From positions 1 to 35,442 of the forward strand of contig JAZRHC010000006.1 of assembly GCA_045644545.1 (NCBI GenBank): 35,442 nucleotides of DNA, read 5' to 3'. The DNA is from Scatosoma sp045644545. Its GTDB lineage: Bacteria > Bacillota > Clostridia > Christensenellales > Borkfalkiaceae. The notes under the pieces are model-generated. The model was given only the letters and a program-made list of their open reading frames with translations, had not been told where the DNA came from and ran no database searches. The position numbers and the translations under genes were made by a program. Of this stretch, positions 14,789 to 22,347 are shown piece by piece; position 1 is the first letter of the stretch, and the number at the start of each line of letters is the position of its first letter.

Positions 14789-15037
14789 ATGTTAAGAGGC
14801 ATCATTAGAGGCACTATCGTTTCCACGAGAAAACAGGAAACTCTCGTCGGGAGCAAATTTATGGAAGTAGAAATAATGAAAAACGGCGAATTGACGGGTG
14901 AATACGTCATCGCGATCGACAGCGTTGGGGCGGGTATCGGCGAAACGGTACTCATCACGACGGGCAGTTCTGCGCGCCTTGCGTTGCATAACGTGAACGC
15001 GCCCGCGGACGCAGTGATCGTGGGTATCGTCGACTGA
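14789..15037 (+). CDS. BMC-P pentameric vertex protein (EutN/CcmL family)
   Basis: An 82-residue protein of the EutN/CcmL/PduN family whose pentamers cap the vertices of the icosahedral shell. It shows the expected small beta-barrel pattern: GTIVSTRKQETLVGSKFMEVEI, then VIAIDSVGAGIGETVLITTGSSAR and a C-terminal DAVIVGIVD. Its ATG is one base after the pduL stop, so translation is coupled. A single vertex gene is normal for a metabolosome. Confidence 0.93.
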   Translation: MLRGIIRGTIVSTRKQETLVGSKFMEVEIMKNGELTGEYVIAIDSVGAGIGETVLITTGSSARLALHNVNAPADAVIVGIVD

Positions 15038-15060
15038 ATTTGAAAGCAAGAGAGAAGAAA

Positions 15061-16389
15061 ATGGAACTCAAAGAAATAATGAAGGAAGCCGGGATCGTCG
15101 GGGCTGGCGGCGCGGGATTTCCCGCGTATGCAAAGCTTGCCGAAGGCGCGGATACCCTTCTTATCAACGGCGCGGAATGCGAGCCGCTTCTCTATACCGA
15201 TTATATTATTTTAAAACGCGAAACGCCTATGGTCCTTGCGGGCATTAAGGCGGTTTTGGAGTACGCGAAAATTCCCCGCGCGCTCCTTTGCATCAAGCTA
15301 CACACGGCGGAAAAATTGCGCTGGACGGAAGGTCAACGCCTTGCGGAAAATATTTTCGTGAAGGTGCTTCCCAACGTTTATCCGATGGGCGACGAAATCA
15401 GCCTTATCTACGAGGCTCTCGGCAGAGTGGTAACGCCCGGCAATCTTCCTATCACTTCGGGCGTGATCGTCTACAACGTGGAAACCCTTTATAACGTTGC
15501 GGCGGCGATCAAATTCGGCGCGAAGGTGACGATGAAATGGCTGACGATCGGCGGCGATATCGAAAAATCCGTCGTCGTGCGCGTTCCCGTCGGAACGCCC
15601 GTAGCCGATCTGTTGAAAAAATACGGCGTGACCGTTCCCGAAACGCACGAGGTGTTGGACGGCGGCCCGTCAATGGGAAAATTGATCGACCCCGAAACGT
15701 ACGTCGTATCCAAAACGACGAAAGGGCTTTTGATTTTGCCTTCGAATATCGAGGCAATCGAGAGCAAAAAAATCAACGTAGAGCGTTCGGTGGCTCGTGC
15801 GGAAACGGCGTGCTGTCAATGCACGCGTTGCACGGATATGTGCCCTCGCGCGCTCCTTGGCTATCCGCTCGAACCGCATAAAATGGTGCGTACGGCGATG
15901 GGCGCGGCGACCGTGCTTCCGCAAATGGTGCTTTCCGCAACTCTTTGTTGCGCTTGCGGAATTTGCGAATCGCTCGCGTGCAATCAAGGCATTTCCCCCA
16001 AAGCCGTGATCGCGAACTATAAAAATCTGCTCGCACGAAATAAAATGCGTTTCGTCGGTAAAGAAGCTGTGGAAGCGCTTCCCGAACGGGATTACCGAAT
16101 GATCCCGTCCGAGCGTTGGGAGAGCGTGTTAGGCGTTCTCAAATACGATAAAATCGCCGAATTCGCAGGGGAAGAAACCGATTTCCCGCGCGTGGAAATC
16201 GCCTTCCGTCAGCATATCGGCGCACCCTCGCAAGCGATCGTCAAAGACGGCGATTTCGTGGAAAGAGGGGATAAAATCGCAGAAAGCGCGGCGGGGCTGT
16301 CCCTTCCGCAATACGCTTCGTTGAGCGGCAGAGTCACGATAGACGAAGCAAATAAAATTATCATAGATAAGGTAAACAACAATGTTTAA
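15061..16389 (+). CDS. pduS: PduS-like iron-sulfur flavoprotein (RnfC-like)
   Basis: A 442-residue protein (start at 15061; an in-frame TTG 21 bases earlier is less likely). The N-terminus has the RnfC/Nqo1-like glycine-rich nucleotide-binding loop GIVGAGGAGFPAYAKL and INGAECEPLLYTDY; an SLBB-like region follows. Two cysteine clusters are visible: C251-x2-C254-x2-C257-x3-C261-P and C296-x2-C299-x2-C302-x4-C307, both suited to [4Fe-4S] centres. The C-terminus resembles a barrel-sandwich domain. In Pdu systems this protein is a cobalamin reductase; here the diol dehydratase is B12-independent, so the likely job is electron transfer, perhaps to the activase or for cofactor balance across the shell with the overlapping PduT-like gene. 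Confidence 0.88.
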   Translation: MELKEIMKEAGIVGAGGAGFPAYAKLAEGADTLLINGAECEPLLYTDYIILKRETPMVLAGIKAVLEYAKIPRALLCIKLHTAEKLRWTEGQRLAENIFVKVLPNVYPMGDEISLIYEALGRVVTPGNLPITSGVIVYNVETLYNVAAAIKFGAKVTMKWLTIGGDIEKSVVVRVPVGTPVADLLKKYGVTVPETHEVLDGGPSMGKLIDPETYVVSKTTKGLLILPSNIEAIESKKINVERSVARAETACCQCTRCTDMCPRALLGYPLEPHKMVRTAMGAATVLPQMVLSATLCCACGICESLACNQGISPKAVIANYKNLLARNKMRFVGKEAVEALPERDYRMIPSERWESVLGVLKYDKIAEFAGEETDFPRVEIAFRQHIGAPSQAIVKDGDFVERGDKIAESAAGLSLPQYASLSGRVTIDEANKIIIDKVNNNV

Positions 16390-16927
16390 GTCGGTAGGCG
16401 TAATTGAACTGAAAAGTATCCCCAAAGGTGTAGAAGCGACGGACGCGGCTTTAAAAAGCGCGGGCGTAGAGCTCGTTTCTGCGCACCCTGCGTGCCCCGG
16501 GAAATACGAAATGATCTTGACGGGCTCGATCTCCAACGTGACGGCGGCAGTCAATCACGTTTTATCCCGTTTCGACGGGTACGTGATCGATTCTTCCGTG
16601 ATGGGCAGAATCGACGAGCAGGTTATCGCCGCTCTCTTCGGCACGCAAACGACGGCGAAAAAAGGCTCGCTGGGGCTCATTGAAACCTTCTCGGCGGCGA
16701 CTTCTATCAAGGCGGCGGATATAGCCGTCAAAACCGCGCGAGTGGAAATTTACGATCTCCGCGTTTCCCGCGGTATGGGCGGCAAGGGCGTGGTGCTGAT
16801 CACGGGCGAAGTCGGCGACGTAACGGCGGCGGTGGAAGCGGGCGCTTCGTACGCGAAAACGACGGGTACGCTTTCCTCCACTTCGGTGATCGCCGCACCC
16901 CACGAAGGTCTTTGGAATCAGTTATAA
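16382..16927 (+). CDS. pduT: PduT-like tandem BMC (BMC-T) shell protein with [4Fe-4S] cysteine
   Basis: A 181-residue protein of two BMC domains (about 1-90 and 95-181) that forms pseudohexameric trimers. Residues 35-41 read HPACPGK, placing Cys38 exactly where PduT uses a cysteine to bind a [4Fe-4S] cluster at the trimer pore; the second domain begins GSLGLIETFSAATSIKAAD and ends VIAAPHEGLWNQL, close to PduT's ending. Its start overlaps the PduS-like stop by eight bases, so the two are made together and probably pass electrons across the shell. Confidence 0.9.
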   Translation: MFKSVGVIELKSIPKGVEATDAALKSAGVELVSAHPACPGKYEMILTGSISNVTAAVNHVLSRFDGYVIDSSVMGRIDEQVIAALFGTQTTAKKGSLGLIETFSAATSIKAADIAVKTARVEIYDLRVSRGMGGKGVVLITGEVGDVTAAVEAGASYAKTTGTLSSTSVIAAPHEGLWNQL

Positions 16928-16962
16928 TCAGTAAAACAGCGATAGTTTGGAGTTGACGGACT

Positions 16963-19494
16963 ATGGAAAATATCAAATTCGTGCTCGAAAAAAGTTCGAG
17001 AATCGACAAGTTAATCGACCGTTTATACGAGAAAATGCCCGAAATCGAATCGGCTCGCGGCGTGCTCGTAACGGAAAGCTATAAAGCGACGGAGGATCTG
17101 CCTATTATTCTTCGCCGTAGCGCGGCGTTTGCGCATATCCTTCGCCATATTCCCATCGTCATTCGCGAGGACGAACTCGTCGTCGGGAGCGCAACGGTTG
17201 CGCCCCGCGGCTGTCAGGTGTTCCCCGAATATTCCTACGAATGGCTGGAAGCGGAGTTCGACGCGGTGGCGACCCGTGCCGCCGACCCCTTTTATATCAG
17301 CGAGAAAACCAAAGCGAAACTTCGCGAAGTCTATCCTTATTGGAAAGGAAAAACGAACAGCGATTTAGCCAAGGCGAATATGGCGCCCGAAGCGTACGCG
17401 GCGTTCACCAAGCACGGCATTTTCACGCCCGGCAACTATTTTTATAACGGGATCGGTCACGTTTGCGTGCAATACGATAAAGTGCTTGCCAAGGGCTACC
17501 GCGGGATTATCGCGGAAGCGCAAACCGCGCTCGATAAGCTCGACGTGGCGGACGGCGACTACGTGCAAAGAAGCAACTTTTTATACGCGGTGATCGAATC
17601 GTGCGAAGCGGTGATCGAATACGCGCACAGATACGCGACTCTTGCCGTTCAAATGGCGAAAAAGGAGTCCGATCCCGCGAGAAAAGCGGAGCTTGAAAAG
17701 ATCGCGAAAAACTGCGCGCACGTGCCCGAATTCCCCGCGGCGGACTTCCACGAAGCTTGCCAGTCCTTCTGGTTCGTACAGCTTTTGTTGCAGGTGGAAT
17801 CGAGCGGACATTCCATTTCTCCCGGCAGATTCGATCAATATATGTATCCGTACTATAAAAAGGATATCGAAGCGGGCAAGCTCACGGTGGAGCAAGCGCA
17901 AGAGCTTATCGACTGTATTTGGGTCAAGCTCAACGATATCAACAAGGTGCGCGACGCGGTGTCGGCGGACGGCTTTGCGGGCTACGGTATGTTCCAAAAC
18001 CTGATCGTCGGAGGGCAGGATATCCACGGTATGGACGCGACGAACGATCTTTCGTATATGTGTATCGAAGCTTCTATGCACGTGCCTCTGCCCCAGCCTT
18101 CCATTTCCATTCGCGTATGGAACGGCTCTCCCGAATCCCTTTTAGTTAAAGCGGCGGCGCTTACGCGCCTCGGCACGGGCTTCCCTGCGTATTATAACGA
18201 CGAGATTATCATTCCTTCGATTATGGCGCGCGGACTCACGCTCGAAGACGCGCGGGATTATTGCATTATCGGTTGCGTAGAGCCCCAAAAAGCGGGCAAA
18301 ACGGACGGTTGGCACGACGCGGCGTTCTTTAATATGTGCCGCCCGCTCGAACTCGTATTCTCGAACGGCGTGGATAAAGGCGTGAAGATCGGTCCCGACA
18401 CGGGCGACGTGACAAAAATGACCTCTTTCGAGGAATTCTACGAAGCGTATAAAACGCAACAGAGCTATTTTATCAAGCTTCTCGTCAACGCGAATAACGC
18501 GATCGACGCGGCGCACGCAACGAGAATGCCTCTTCCCTTCCAGTCCTGTATGGTGGACGATTGTATCGCGCGCGGAAAATCCTTGCAAGAGGGCGGCGCG
18601 GTGTATAACTTCACGGGTCCGCAGGGCTTTGGAATCGCGAATAATACGGACGGGCTTTTGGCGGTCAAACAGCTCGTATTCGAAGAAAAGAAAGTGACGA
18701 TGGCGGAGTTCAAAGCCGCGCTTGAAGCGAATTTCGGGTATGGTATCGAAGGCAAAGCCGCAGAGCGTATTACAAGCGAGGTCGCGATCGGGCTCAAAGA
18801 AGAGGGAATCGAGGTCAACGAAGAAGTGATTCGTATGATCTATCACGAAGTGACGACGGCGGAAGGGATCGACTCCGAAAGAAAGGCGAGATTCCGCGAG
18901 ATCAAGCGTTTGATCGACGAAACCTGCCCCAAATACGGCAACGATATTTACGAAGCGGATATGTTCGCGCGCGACGTTGCGAACACGTATACCAAGGAAG
19001 TGGAAAAATATAAGAACCCGCGCGGCGGCGTTTATCAAGCGGGCTTGTATCCCGTTTCGGCGAACGTACCCCTCGGCGGTCAAACGGGCGCAACGCCCGA
19101 CGGCAGACTTGCCTTCACGCCCGTGGCGGACGGTATCGGCCCTGCTTCGGGTCGCGACGTGAAAGGTCCTACGGCGACGGCGAACTCGGTGGCGAAGCTC
19201 GAACAGGGCGTGGCTTCCAACGGTACGCTTTTGAATCAAAAATTCCATCCTTCCGCGCTTGCTGGTATGTCGGGATTGACCAAATTCGTCGCGCTCATTC
19301 GTTCGTATTTCGATCAAAAGGGAATGCATATGCAGTTTAACGTCGTCACCAAGGAAACCTTGCTCGACGCGCAAAAACACCCCGAAAAATATAAAACGCT
19401 CGTGGTGCGCGTAGCAGGATATAGCGCGCTGTTCACCACCCTTTCCCGCTCCTTGCAAGAGGATATTATCAACAGAACGGAACAGGGGTGGTAA
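16963..19494 (+). CDS. Glycyl radical diol dehydratase (B12-independent 1,2-propanediol dehydratase)
   Basis: An 843-residue glycyl radical enzyme, the signature enzyme of the compartment. The catalytic cysteine is Cys438 with the general base Glu440 in GCVEPQ, followed by KAGKTDGWHDAAFFN, a pattern shared with B12-independent glycerol/propanediol dehydratases and distinct from pyruvate formate-lyase. The radical site is Gly819 in RVAGYSALF, near the C-terminus. It dehydrates 1,2-propanediol to propionaldehyde; choline lyase (CutC) and glycerol are less likely given the rhamnose genes. The N-terminus starts directly with the catalytic-domain helices and shows no obvious extra encapsulation tail, unlike several GRM-associated homologues. 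The activase gene follows four bases later. Confidence 0.92.
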   Translation: MENIKFVLEKSSRIDKLIDRLYEKMPEIESARGVLVTESYKATEDLPIILRRSAAFAHILRHIPIVIREDELVVGSATVAPRGCQVFPEYSYEWLEAEFDAVATRAADPFYISEKTKAKLREVYPYWKGKTNSDLAKANMAPEAYAAFTKHGIFTPGNYFYNGIGHVCVQYDKVLAKGYRGIIAEAQTALDKLDVADGDYVQRSNFLYAVIESCEAVIEYAHRYATLAVQMAKKESDPARKAELEKIAKNCAHVPEFPAADFHEACQSFWFVQLLLQVESSGHSISPGRFDQYMYPYYKKDIEAGKLTVEQAQELIDCIWVKLNDINKVRDAVSADGFAGYGMFQNLIVGGQDIHGMDATNDLSYMCIEASMHVPLPQPSISIRVWNGSPESLLVKAAALTRLGTGFPAYYNDEIIIPSIMARGLTLEDARDYCIIGCVEPQKAGKTDGWHDAAFFNMCRPLELVFSNGVDKGVKIGPDTGDVTKMTSFEEFYEAYKTQQSYFIKLLVNANNAIDAAHATRMPLPFQSCMVDDCIARGKSLQEGGAVYNFTGPQGFGIANNTDGLLAVKQLVFEEKKVTMAEFKAALEANFGYGIEGKAAERITSEVAIGLKEEGIEVNEEVIRMIYHEVTTAEGIDSERKARFREIKRLIDETCPKYGNDIYEADMFARDVANTYTKEVEKYKNPRGGVYQAGLYPVSANVPLGGQTGATPDGRLAFTPVADGIGPASGRDVKGPTATANSVAKLEQGVASNGTLLNQKFHPSALAGMSGLTKFVALIRSYFDQKGMHMQFNVVTKETLLDAQKHPEKYKTLVVRVAGYSALFTTLSRSLQEDIINRTEQGW

Positions 19495-19497
19495 TTC

Positions 19498-20280
19498 GTG
19501 AGTATCTACGATAAAACAGGCAGAATTTTCAATATTCAGCGCTTTTCCATTCACGACGGACCGGGAATCAGAACGATCGTGTTCTTTAAAGGCTGTTATA
19601 TGCGTTGCGCGTGGTGTTGCAATCCCGAATCGCAGGAATTCGCCATTCAAACGATGCAAGAGGACGGCAAGGAAAAAGTCGTCGGTCGCGACGTGACCGT
19701 CGGCGAGCTGATGCCCGAGCTTTTGGCGGACGCGCCGTATTATAGAAGAAGCGGTGGCGGGATCACGTTATCGGGCGGGGAGATCTTAGGGCAACACGAG
19801 TTCGCGCGGGATTTATTGCGTGCGTGCAAAGAAAACGGGTTGCATACGGCGGTGGAGTCCACGGCAAACGCGCCGTTTGAAAAGATCGAAGCCATTCTTC
19901 CTTACCTCGATTTATATTTAATGGATATAAAGCTTATGTGCACGAAAAAGCACAAGGAATATACGGGCGTTGGCAACGAACTGATTTTGGAGAACGCGAA
20001 AAAGCTTGGTAAATGCGGCGTAGAGCTGATCATTCGCACCCCCGTCGTGCCGAACGTGAACGACGACGCGAAGTCGATCAAAGCGATCGCCAAATACGCC
20101 GCCGAGATCGGCGCGAAGGAATATCATTTGCTTCCGTATCACAGGCTTGGGCAGGATAAATATTCAAAGCTCGGCAGAAATTATTCCTTGAAGGAAATTT
20201 TGCCGCCCTCGCAGGAGAAGATGCAGTATCTTTTATCCGTTGCCGAAGAAAGCGGATTAAAATGCCAGATCGGCGGTTAA
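19498..20280 (+). CDS. Glycyl radical enzyme activase (radical SAM), short form
   Basis: A 260-residue radical-SAM protein that installs the glycyl radical on the dehydratase. It has the family lead RFSIHDGPGIRTIVFFKGC and the CxxxCxxC cluster at Cys33, Cys37 and Cys40, plus SGGEILGQHEF. Many activases of this class are about 300 residues and carry an extra ferredoxin-like insert with two more [4Fe-4S] clusters just after the first motif; here that insert is missing, and the segment NPESQEFAIQTMQEDGKEKVV links straight to GRDVTVGEL. The start is a GTG, with AGGGGTGG inside the end of the dehydratase gene, so translation is coupled. Confidence 0.9.
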   Translation: MSIYDKTGRIFNIQRFSIHDGPGIRTIVFFKGCYMRCAWCCNPESQEFAIQTMQEDGKEKVVGRDVTVGELMPELLADAPYYRRSGGGITLSGGEILGQHEFARDLLRACKENGLHTAVESTANAPFEKIEAILPYLDLYLMDIKLMCTKKHKEYTGVGNELILENAKKLGKCGVELIIRTPVVPNVNDDAKSIKAIAKYAAEIGAKEYHLLPYHRLGQDKYSKLGRNYSLKEILPPSQEKMQYLLSVAEESGLKCQIGG

Positions 20281-20307
20281 TAGGACAATAATCAGGAGAG
20301 AAGGATT

Positions 20308-20667
20308 ATGGAATTACAAGAAAAAATGAGAATTATTCAAGAACTCGTCCCCGGCAAACAAATCACGCTTTGCCACATTATCGCAAACCCCGACGACGTT
20401 TTGTATTATAAGCTCGGGCTCGATCCCAAAACGGACTATTCAAGGAGCGCGATCGGCGTTTTGACGGTCAGCCCCTGCGAAAGCGCGGTAATCGCCGCGG
20501 ATATCGCGATGAAGGCCTCGGGCGCGGAGATCGGCTTCGTGGATAGATTCACGGGTACGCTGATCGTGTCGGGCACGGTGTCGGCGGTGGAATCCGCCTT
20601 CACGGCGATTCGCGAATATTTCAGCAATAAATTGCATTACACCTGCTGCGAACTGACGAAAACCTGA
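20308..20667 (+). CDS. PduU/EutS-like circularly permuted BMC-H shell protein
   Basis: A 119-residue shell protein with AGGAGA upstream. The N-terminal segment RIIQELVPGKQITLCHIIANP is typical of the permuted EutS/PduU group, in which the N-terminus forms a small beta-barrel over the hexamer pore. The BMC core follows: SAIGVLTVSPCESAVIAADIAMKASGAEIGFVDRFTGTLIVSG. Such tiles usually form closed or capped pores and have been linked to binding PduV-type GTPases in Pdu systems. The EutP/PduV-like GTPase gene comes next, which fits that partnership. Confidence 0.88.
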   Translation: MELQEKMRIIQELVPGKQITLCHIIANPDDVLYYKLGLDPKTDYSRSAIGVLTVSPCESAVIAADIAMKASGAEIGFVDRFTGTLIVSGTVSAVESAFTAIREYFSNKLHYTCCELTKT

Positions 20668-20687
20668 TCTTTCGGGGCGTAAAAAAA

Positions 20688-21206
20688 ATGAAAAAACTCA
20701 TTTTGATCGGCAGAGTGGCGGCGGGGAAAACCACGCTCACGCAAGCTCTGCGCGGCGAAGAAATTAAATATTTCAAAACGCAATACGTCAACTATCTCGA
20801 AACGATTATCGACACGCCGGGCGAATATACCGAACGGCGGGAAACGAGCGGCGCGCTTTCCTTATACGCCTACGAGGCGGATATCGTGGGGCTGGTGCTT
20901 TCGGCAAACGAGCCGTATTCTATCTTTTCGCCTTGCCTTACGAGTATGGTCAACCGCGAAGTGATCGGGATTATTTCGGGAATCGACAAGCCCGACGCGA
21001 ACGTGGAACGGGTGACCCGTTGGTTAAAGCTCGCGGGCTGTAAAAAGATATTTCCGTTATCGGCAATCACGGGCGAGGGAGTTCGGGAATTAGCCGAATA
21101 CCTCGAAGACGAAGAGGATAGAAAAGAACGACTGGCGGCGGAAAAACGCGCCAAAGCAAAAGAAGCTAAGAAAAAGAAAACTGCGAAGGAAAAAACGAAT
21201 GAGTAA
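20688..21206 (+). CDS. EutP/PduV-family GTPase-like protein with Lys-rich tail
   Basis: A 172-residue P-loop protein of the EutP/PduV family. Walker A is GRVAAGKTT (residues 8-16), the G3 motif is DTPGEY, the G4 position reads GIDKPDA and the G5-like segment is SAITGEG. After about residue 140 there is a charged Lys/Ala/Glu-rich tail (for example KAKEAKKKKTAKEK) not needed for the GTPase fold. PduV has been associated with the outside and movement of Pdu microcompartments. The ParA-type gene starts inside its last codons (8-base overlap), so the two are translationally coupled. Biochemical role of the family remains unclear. Confidence 0.85.
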   Translation: MKKLILIGRVAAGKTTLTQALRGEEIKYFKTQYVNYLETIIDTPGEYTERRETSGALSLYAYEADIVGLVLSANEPYSIFSPCLTSMVNREVIGIISGIDKPDANVERVTRWLKLAGCKKIFPLSAITGEGVRELAEYLEDEEDRKERLAAEKRAKAKEAKKKKTAKEKTNE

Positions 21207-21990
21207 AACGACGGTAATCGCGTTTGCGAACAATAAAGGCGGAAGCGGAAAAACGACGACCTGCTCGAACGTCGGTTGCGCGCTTGCGCTTCAAGGAAAA
21301 AAAGTTCTTTTAATCGACGGCGATATGCAACTCAATCTCACGCTTTCTTTTTTCGACGAGGAAAAGGCGCTTGGCTTTGCCACGAGCGGAAAAAATATCT
21401 ACACGGCGATCAAGGAAGAAAAGGATTTATCCGATTTTATCGTCGGAACGGAATACGAGGGCTTGGATATCCTGCCTTCGACCTCTTTAATGAGCTCGAT
21501 CGAATTCGATCTGTTTTCCAAATGGCAACGCGAGATTATTTTGAAAAAATGCCTCGAACCCGTCCGCGCGAGAGGGTACTACGATTATATTTTGCTCGAC
21601 GCGCCTCCCACGCTCGGCGGTTGGGTAATGAATATTATGTGCGCGTCGGATTTCGTGATCATTCCCGTTGAAGCCAGCCCTTGGGGGTTGTTCGGGCTCG
21701 CGAATATTTTCGAGTTCGTGGGGCAAGTGAAAAATATCGCGCCAAAGCTTGAAATTTTAGGGATTGCGATCACCAAAGCCGATGAGAGAAAGAACTATTT
21801 AAAACAGACGATCGAAACGCTCAGCGAAACGGACGGCGCGAATCTGTTTGAAACGTATATCCACGTGGACAGTGCGATTGAATGGTCGCAGGATAATAGC
21901 AAGCCCGTCGTGGTCTACAAGAAAAACAGCCGTAGCGCGAACGAATATACCAAACTTGCAAAGGAGATCATAAGCTATGCCCATCGGTAA
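21199..21990 (+). CDS. ParA/MinD-type ATPase in the microcompartment operon
   Basis: A 263-residue ATPase of the ParA family. The deviant Walker A motif NNKGGSGKTTT (about residues 11-21) retains the signature lysine; Walker A' is LLIDGDMQLNLT, and Walker B is YILLDAPPTLGG. It lacks a fused N-terminal HTH, so it resembles small Soj/McdA-type positioning ATPases rather than plasmid P1-type ParA. In carboxysomes McdA, another ParA-family protein, spaces microcompartments over the nucleoid. Here it overlaps the EutP/PduV-like gene upstream by 8 bases and a small basic protein gene downstream by 14 bases. No ParB, parS or other partition genes are nearby, so chromosome or plasmid segregation is less likely than cargo positioning. 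Confidence 0.85.
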   Translation: MSKTTVIAFANNKGGSGKTTTCSNVGCALALQGKKVLLIDGDMQLNLTLSFFDEEKALGFATSGKNIYTAIKEEKDLSDFIVGTEYEGLDILPSTSLMSSIEFDLFSKWQREIILKKCLEPVRARGYYDYILLDAPPTLGGWVMNIMCASDFVIIPVEASPWGLFGLANIFEFVGQVKNIAPKLEILGIAITKADERKNYLKQTIETLSETDGANLFETYIHVDSAIEWSQDNSKPVVVYKKNSRSANEYTKLAKEIISYAHR

Positions 21991-22273
21991 AAATTCAATC
22001 AAAAGAGCCGTCAATAACGGCTATTCCAACGTCAAAACCTCCGCGCCCGATATGGAGAACAGCGAAGTGGCGATCCCCGCGCCCGTAGAAGTCGCGGCGA
22101 AGGTAGCGCCCGAAGCGGTCGAAACCGTTGAAGCCGTTGCCGTCAAGAAAACGAGCAAAACGACTAAAACGACCAAAACGCCCGCAAAAAAAGCGGCTTG
22201 CAAAAAGCCCGTAAAAGCGGAAAAAACGGGCTATATCAATATCGGCGGCGAGTTGCCTATTTATCTTCTTTAA
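21977..22273 (+). CDS. Small basic low-complexity protein, candidate ParA adaptor
   Basis: A 98-residue protein of no family I can name with certainty. Three parts can be seen: an N-terminal basic segment (MPIGKNSIKRAVNNGYSNVK) containing Lys and Arg like the short ParA-activating tails of ParB or McdB proteins; a disordered middle of Ala/Val/Glu then Thr/Lys-rich repeats (KTTKTTKTPAKKAACKK); and an ordered-looking hydrophobic end (GYINIGGELPIYLL). It starts inside the ParA-type gene (14-base overlap), so the two are made together. A role linking the ATPase to the shell is proposed from context only. No terminator is seen after its stop; a collagen-like gene follows 74 bases on. Confidence 0.65.
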   Translation: MPIGKNSIKRAVNNGYSNVKTSAPDMENSEVAIPAPVEVAAKVAPEAVETVEAVAVKKTSKTTKTTKTPAKKAACKKPVKAEKTGYINIGGELPIYLL

Positions 22274-22347
22274 GACACCGTTTTCCCCTTTCCTTCATAA
22301 AATGAAATAGAGAGTTCATTCTCATTACATTTACAGGAGGATATCTA

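Noticed and set aside
16963..19494. The glycyl radical enzyme as pyruvate formate-lyase or choline lyase
   Set aside because: A single active-site cysteine in GCVEPQ with KAGKTDGWHD following and the rhamnose context fit a diol dehydratase; PFL has adjacent cysteines, and no choline genes are present.
18142..19659. A 505-codon open frame on the minus strand
   Set aside because: Opposite the glycyl radical enzyme and activase genes, whose active-site motifs are unmistakable; the antisense product is Arg/His-rich with no motif.
21199..21990. The ParA-type gene as part of a plasmid or chromosome partition locus
   Set aside because: No ParB, parS-like repeats, replication or origin genes nearby; it overlaps microcompartment genes on both sides.
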